This document shows positions 59,457 through 63,574 of a stretch of DNA of 63,574 nucleotides, in pieces (within the stretch, counting starts at the first letter, position 1; every line of letters begins with the position of its first letter). The notes beneath the pieces were generated by a model that saw only the letters and a list, made by a program, of their open reading frames with translations, was not told where the DNA came from and ran no database searches. This DNA comes from Flavobacteriaceae bacterium (GTDB taxonomy: Bacteria; Bacteroidota; Bacteroidia; Flavobacteriales; Flavobacteriaceae): assembly GCA_028284745.1 (NCBI GenBank), contig JANQRC010000032.1, forward strand, positions 1-63,574. Reading direction: 5' to 3'. Position numbers and translations under genes: made by a program.

Positions 59457-59930
59457 ATGGAGACTGCGTACATCCAAACCCCTATCGGAACTGCAAAGAT
59501 CGTTGGCGATAACGCTGGTATTCAGCAGATAAAGGTGCTAGAGGAAACTTCTCTGCAAGAAGGCGATATTCCAGAAGAACTAACCCGATGTGCCGAACAG
59601 CTGCAAGAATACTTCAAAGGAAATAGAGACCATTTCGATTTTTTGATGAACCCAAAAGGCACCGATTTTCAGAAAAAAGTCTGGAACGCGCTTTTGAATA
59701 TTCCTTTCGGTAAGACCACATCATATCTTGAACTCTCCAAAGAGTTAGGAGATGTAAAGGCCATTCGTGCTGTAGCTAGCGCCAACGGCAAAAACCCCCT
59801 TTGGATAGTGATCCCATGTCATCGTGTAATTGGCAGTGATGGCTCGTTAACAGGATATGCGGGAGGGCTGTGGCGCAAAAAATGGCTCCTTGAACATGAA
59901 AATCCTTCACCACAACAATCATTATTTTAG
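59457..59930 (+). CDS. ogt: Methylated-DNA--protein-cysteine methyltransferase
   Basis: 157 residues; suicide repair of O6-methylguanine by transfer to its own Cys. Active site PCHRV with C121, the helix-turn-helix block FQKKVWNALLNIPFGKTTSYLELSKELG and VASANGKNP, and the C-terminal YAGGLWRKKWLLEHE. N-terminal METAYIQTPIGTAKIVG is normal for Ogt. Followed 34 bp later by an exonuclease gene on the same strand. Confidence 0.93.
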   Translation: METAYIQTPIGTAKIVGDNAGIQQIKVLEETSLQEGDIPEELTRCAEQLQEYFKGNRDHFDFLMNPKGTDFQKKVWNALLNIPFGKTTSYLELSKELGDVKAIRAVASANGKNPLWIVIPCHRVIGSDGSLTGYAGGLWRKKWLLEHENPSPQQSLF

Positions 59931-59964
59931 GTTTTTTCTTATATTGAAGTAAGAATTTGCTTCT

Positions 59965-60678
59965 ATGCTTCACAAGCTTTCACTAGAGAACATTCTGTTT
60001 CTAGACATAGAAACAGTACCGCAAGCCAAAGAATTTGATGAGCTTTCCATACAAACGCAGAAGCTTTGGGCAGAAAAGACACAATATCTCAGGAAAGAGG
60101 CTGTGACGGCAGGTGATTTCTACAAGCGTGCTGGCATTTGGGCAGAATTTGGCAGGATCATTTGTATTTCGGTTGGATATTTCAAAATTACAGATGAGAA
60201 GCGGAGCCTTAGGGTTACTTCGTTCTATGGCAACGAGGACCAATCCCTTAGGGACTTCAAAGCATTGCTAGAGACTCACTTTGACAATGCAAATCAACTT
60301 CTCTGTGCGCACAATGGGAAAGAGTTCGATTTTCCATACATCGCACGGAGAATGGTGATCAACGGAATTCCGCTTCCGGAGAAGTTGAATCTTTTCGGAA
60401 AGAAGCCTTGGGAGGTGGCACATCTAGACACACTAGAACTATGGAAGTTCGGCGACTTCAAGCACTATACCTCGCTGAAGCTTATGACGCATGTGCTGAA
60501 CATTCCTTCCCCAAAGGATGATATCGATGGAAGTCAGGTTCGTGACATCTTCTATGAAGACGACAACCTAGAACGCATCGTTCGTTATTGCGAACGTGAT
60601 ACGGTAGCCGTTGCACAAGTTTTCCTTCGGTTAAGAAATGAACCCTTATTGCTACAACCTGAGATTGTTTATGTATAA
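59965..60678 (+). CDS. DnaQ/PolB-like 3'-5' exonuclease
   Basis: 237 residues of the DNA_pol_B_exo2 family. Exo I is ILFLDIETVPQ, Exo II about LLCAHNGKEFDFPYIARRM, and Exo III near ERIVRYCERDTVAVAQVFLRL. It probably edits DNA or processes RNA alongside repair; the pairing with ogt suggests repair. A hairpin follows. Confidence 0.85.
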   Translation: MLHKLSLENILFLDIETVPQAKEFDELSIQTQKLWAEKTQYLRKEAVTAGDFYKRAGIWAEFGRIICISVGYFKITDEKRSLRVTSFYGNEDQSLRDFKALLETHFDNANQLLCAHNGKEFDFPYIARRMVINGIPLPEKLNLFGKKPWEVAHLDTLELWKFGDFKHYTSLKLMTHVLNIPSPKDDIDGSQVRDIFYEDDNLERIVRYCERDTVAVAQVFLRLRNEPLLLQPEIVYV

Positions 60679-60680
60679 CT

Positions 60681-60710
60681 AAAAAACCCCTGAGCAAATA
60701 CTCAGGGGTT
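60681..60710 (-). terminator. Terminator of the subtilase gene (bidirectional stem)
   Basis: CCCCTGAG, six-base loop, CTCAGGGG is a perfect 8-bp stem. On the minus strand it is followed by six T, so it ends the subtilase gene; the exonuclease gene on the plus strand gets only TT. Confidence 0.85.
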
Positions 60711-60735
60711 CATTGATCATAAAGATGAAATGACC

Positions 60736-63574
60736 TTATTCCTTAATGAACTTCTGTGTGTTCACTTCTTCACCATCATCTATCCGCATCAGATAAATGC
60801 CTGCTTGTAGGTCCGAAACGTTTATGTTGGCCCGAAGGTTGCCACGCTTCACCACTTGACCCACCAAGTTGTGAATTTCAAAAGTAGCCTCTGTTTCGTC
60901 GAACAACGCAACGTTCAACATATTGCTCACAGGGTTTGGGTAAATAGAGAACTCTTCAAGTTCTGCACCTTCGCCTTGAGCATAGTTCTCATAGCCCGTA
61001 CTGACGAAACGAACGTCATTTTCTTCACTTGCGATAGCATTGGTAGCGCCGCTAATTCCCTTGATAGTTACCTGATCCACATAGACCTGGTCTCCATTGG
61101 CAGAAGCGTCACACTGAATTCTAAACTGAGCGTTCGTCGGGAATACAAAGTTGGCCTTATCCAGTATTATAGTTACTTCGTAGAATGTGTTGTTGTTGAA
61201 ATCTGTTCCTCTCGCATATGAAGCCACTGTTGCCCATCCACTTCCGTCGTTATAGCGTACCCAGAAGTCCTCTCCATTCTCCATGCTGTAAGCATAGAAG
61301 AAGAAGTTGATCTCAATCGTATCATAAGCAGTGACATCAAATGTTCCAATAGTCATCGATGATGCGGTCCCAGAGTTGTCACGAAGCCTGATCGAGTAGC
61401 TTCCTTCATATGAACGAGACCCTGAATATCTTGCAGCATCGCTACCACCATCTACCCAGCCATCCCAGCCAGATTCAAAGAAACCTTGATGAAGAATATC
61501 TTCAACCGGGCCACCGCCACCGCTGCTTTGAGTGGTCACTGAGATCGTATTACTGGCTGATGATTCATTGCCAGCTGCATCTCTAGCCGTAACGTAGTAT
61601 TGGTAGGTGCTTCCTGCTGCTAGGCCTGTAACCTGAGCACCCGTTCCTGTTACTGTTCCAAGGCTAGATCCGTCTTGGTACACCACATATTCGGTTACTC
61701 CCACATTGTCAGTAGAGGCATTCCAAGAAAGGTCTACCGTTGTTTGGGTAACGTTTGAAGCCGAAAGATTACCTGGCGCCGTTGGTGCCTGTGTATCACC
61801 TCCCGAAGAGTTTGTAAGATTCACTGTGTAATCTTCTACTTCTCCATAGGCAAATGTTTCACAAGCCGTTGGAACACCATTGTACTTCATAGATACACGC
61901 ATTCTTGTAGCGCCATCTACTGCAGATGTGGGTACTGTGAAGCTTCCGCTAACTGGCGTGGCCGTGGTTGTACTTTGTGTCCAAACTTGCTCGCCAGCAT
62001 CTCCAAAGTCACCATCCTTGTTGTAGTCGATCCAAACTGAATAACCCTCAGCGTAAACTGTGCCTGTCCATGTAGGAGTTACGGTGATCGTATAGTTGTC
62101 TCCTTTGGTAAGATCTGTTGAAAGGCTTGTGAAATCGGTATAACCGCTTGTCGTTGCAGCCGAATTATCGATCGACCCTAATTGAACCCTTCCAATGTAT
62201 TCATCATTGATGCTGTTTCCTTGAGAACCACAATAGTTAAGCTGTACTTCGGTCGTAGTGAAGGTGACCGAACTGCTGTATGCAGAATTGGTGCCATCGT
62301 CACACTTGCTTCGCACTTGTGCCTCATATTCAGTTAATGGCGTTAATCCGCTCAAGGTTGCAGAAACTCCTGTAGCAGCAACGGTGGTCCAGTTACTGGT
62401 TCCTGTTTGGCGATAGCGTACATCGAATGTAGCACCTGAAACTGAATCCCAACCAATGGTTGCCGAGGATGAACCTACTCCTGAGACACTCACATTCGTT
62501 GGTGTCGTAGCAGTACATGCAATAGGCGTAGAAGATACACCCGTTAGGATCAACGAGTAATTTTGGCTTCCGCCGCTAAGGCTTCCTTTGTGAGTGACTG
62601 TAACGGTATACGTTCCGGTAGCACCGCCAACAGTAATTCTTTCATAAGGGTCTTTGGTGTTGTCTCCCAGGCCATTTGTGGTTACTCCGGTAAGCCTCCA
62701 AGGGAAATATGTTGTTCCTCCTTTGGTCACACGAATATCCAAGTCATTCACCAGCACAGCAGTGTTCGAGTTCGTAGCTGAAGTGGCCGTACCGGGAAGG
62801 TCTGTCCATGAAATAGAGGCCACCAGGTCGTTGATGCCATCAGCTTCTACATTTATGGTATAGCTTTGTCCGCTGGAAAGAGTCAATTCATCTATAATAG
62901 CATTGCCATTAGGTTGTGCCGAGATGGCTTCTGCCGCTCTTTTAGCATTCAACAATCCCCATCCATACACTGGGTCTGGACCTGTGGGACCAGCATCATC
63001 AGCCGTATGTAGTGCTAGTCCTTTAAGCGTAGACGCTCTCATAAAGCTTCCGAACGTGTTGTTCGCGTGTTGCTGCAATAGCACCAAGCTTCCTGCCACA
63101 TTTGGCGAGGCCATCGATGTTCCTGTAATACTATTGTATGCTGTATCACTACTCTCATAAGTTGAATAAACCCCAGTACCATTTCCTGAGATATCTGGCT
63201 TGATCCTGTAATCATCAGTAGGCCCTTCACTACTTGAGCTATTGATAGTGACACTGATCAGATTTCCATTGCTGCCCACATTGGCATCTTGTGCATTTGC
63301 AACTACCAGGTTGTTCTTAGATGTAGAATGTCCTGTGAGTTTGTCATAGGCAGACTGACCGTCTAGTGGTTGGGCATTGTAGTTGGTATTGCCATCATTT
63401 CCTGCAGCCACAACCATCAAATAGAATGGTGCGTCATGCATGATCTGGTCCCAATTACGAGATTCGCTGATGTAAGCTCCGAAATATTGATCGGGCACTA
63501 AGTCGCTTCTAAATCCATACGAGTGATTAGAGACCAACATACCATTTGAAGCAGCTGTAGTGGCTTCAGCAATA
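60736..63574 (-). CDS. S8 subtilase with GEVED, fibronectin III and T9SS sorting domains (5' end cut by window edge)
   Basis: More than 945 residues visible; the frame is open at the window edge, so the N-terminus and probably the catalytic Asp and His are missing. Visible are SNHSYG and VVAAGNDGN (oxyanion Asn region) and GTSMASPNVAGSLVLLQQHA (catalytic Ser), a pre-peptidase-type beta domain, fibronectin III (PTNVSVSGVG...), a GEVED domain (YCGSQGNSINDEYIG ... SVWIDYNKDGDFGDAGEQVW), a second fibronectin III (PTAPGNLSASNVTQTTVDLSW), a MAM-like beta domain with DQVYVDQVTIKG, and a T9SS type A domain (FSIYPNPVSNMLNV ... KFIKE). It is a secreted protease exported by T9SS. Confidence 0.92.
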   Translation of the reverse strand, partial: IAEATTAASNGMLVSNHSYGFRSDLVPDQYFGAYISESRNWDQIMHDAPFYLMVVAAGNDGNTNYNAQPLDGQSAYDKLTGHSTSKNNLVVANAQDANVGSNGNLISVTINSSSSEGPTDDYRIKPDISGNGTGVYSTYESSDTAYNSITGTSMASPNVAGSLVLLQQHANNTFGSFMRASTLKGLALHTADDAGPTGPDPVYGWGLLNAKRAAEAISAQPNGNAIIDELTLSSGQSYTINVEADGINDLVASISWTDLPGTATSATNSNTAVLVNDLDIRVTKGGTTYFPWRLTGVTTNGLGDNTKDPYERITVGGATGTYTVTVTHKGSLSGGSQNYSLILTGVSSTPIACTATTPTNVSVSGVGSSSATIGWDSVSGATFDVRYRQTGTSNWTTVAATGVSATLSGLTPLTEYEAQVRSKCDDGTNSAYSSSVTFTTTEVQLNYCGSQGNSINDEYIGRVQLGSIDNSAATTSGYTDFTSLSTDLTKGDNYTITVTPTWTGTVYAEGYSVWIDYNKDGDFGDAGEQVWTQSTTTATPVSGSFTVPTSAVDGATRMRVSMKYNGVPTACETFAYGEVEDYTVNLTNSSGGDTQAPTAPGNLSASNVTQTTVDLSWNASTDNVGVTEYVVYQDGSSLGTVTGTGAQVTGLAAGSTYQYYVTARDAAGNESSASNTISVTTQSSGGGGPVEDILHQGFFESGWDGWVDGGSDAARYSGSRSYEGSYSIRLRDNSGTASSMTIGTFDVTAYDTIEINFFFYAYSMENGEDFWVRYNDGSGWATVASYARGTDFNNNTFYEVTIILDKANFVFPTNAQFRIQCDASANGDQVYVDQVTIKGISGATNAIASEENDVRFVSTGYENYAQGEGAELEEFSIYPNPVSNMLNVALFDETEATFEIHNLVGQVVKRGNLRANINVSDLQAGIYLMRIDDGEEVNTQKFIKE

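Overview
The window looks like a chromosome segment of a marine Flavobacteriaceae (Bacteroidota, class Flavobacteriia). I infer this from two proteins with type IX secretion (T9SS) C-terminal sorting domains, a SusC/SusD pair, regulators that fuse TPRs to an AraC DNA-binding domain, TAnnTTTG-type -7 promoter elements, many lipoproteins, and flavobacterial housekeeping proteins (an ATP-cone NrdB, HemJ, DUF3109, DUF6503-like). I saw no rRNA, tRNA, CRISPR array, integrase or transposase. The first gene (tadA) and the last (a subtilase) run off the window.

Layout. 1-8062: tadA, two paralogous Cys-rich lipoproteins, dxs, dgt, then glf divergent from a probable galactofuranosyltransferase, and a DUF6503-like exported protein. 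8397-12485: the nrdB-nrdA operon, with the ATP-cone on NrdB and absent from NrdA, a DUF3109 protein, and a frameshifted small lipoprotein. 12667-27918: marC, a small membrane protein and an FAD oxidoreductase, then an accessory region (about 14.1-25.9 kb) that ends at ctpA and a dCMP deaminase. 28046-36800: HupE, a TerB-DnaJ protein, bacilliredoxin, PlsC, HD hydrolase, GNAT, CPBP protease, a TPR-AraC regulator and an ECF42-type sigma factor, with its DGPF/YciI partner at 36860-37213. 37302-44584: radical SAM protein, enoyl-CoA hydratase, sensor kinase, HemJ and a large sortilin/BNR protein. 44679-48682: a LysR regulator divergent from two small unknown proteins and an SbtA-type bicarbonate permease, then a MATE pump. 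48682-57657: heme biosynthesis, with hemH and an AraC regulator on the minus strand and hemA-C-D-E-(DUF6973-like)-hemF-(broken four-helix-bundle gene)-hemB on the plus strand. 57682-63574: a CNNM transporter, an exported unknown, a DNA methyltransferase repair protein, an exonuclease and the T9SS subtilase.

The most unusual structure is at 16415-16796. There a 3' fragment of the ctpA gene (full copy at 25886-27484) is fused head-to-head to a 3' fragment of the FAD oxidoreductase gene (full copy at 13483-14088). The join sits at a GTGC shared by both parents. This is the joint expected if two versions of one FAD-oxidoreductase/ctpA intergenic locus, each with its own cargo, had been placed in tandem. 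Cargo A is a TPR-AraC regulator and a 46-codon ORF. Cargo B is an ELWxxDGT T9SS protein, SusC, SusD, a lipoprotein with a duplicated domain and a di-heme peroxidase. The fragments differ from the full copies mostly at synonymous sites, so both versions probably diverged as working genes before being joined.

Heme genes dominate the right half. HemA, C, D, E, F, B, H and HemJ give nearly the whole coproporphyrinogen/protoporphyrin route from glutamyl-tRNA (HemL not seen). A perfect inverted repeat upstream of the AraC gene and a good hemA promoter suggest shared iron or heme control. Small palindromic repeats have entered this region, including the reading frame and stop codon of hemD.
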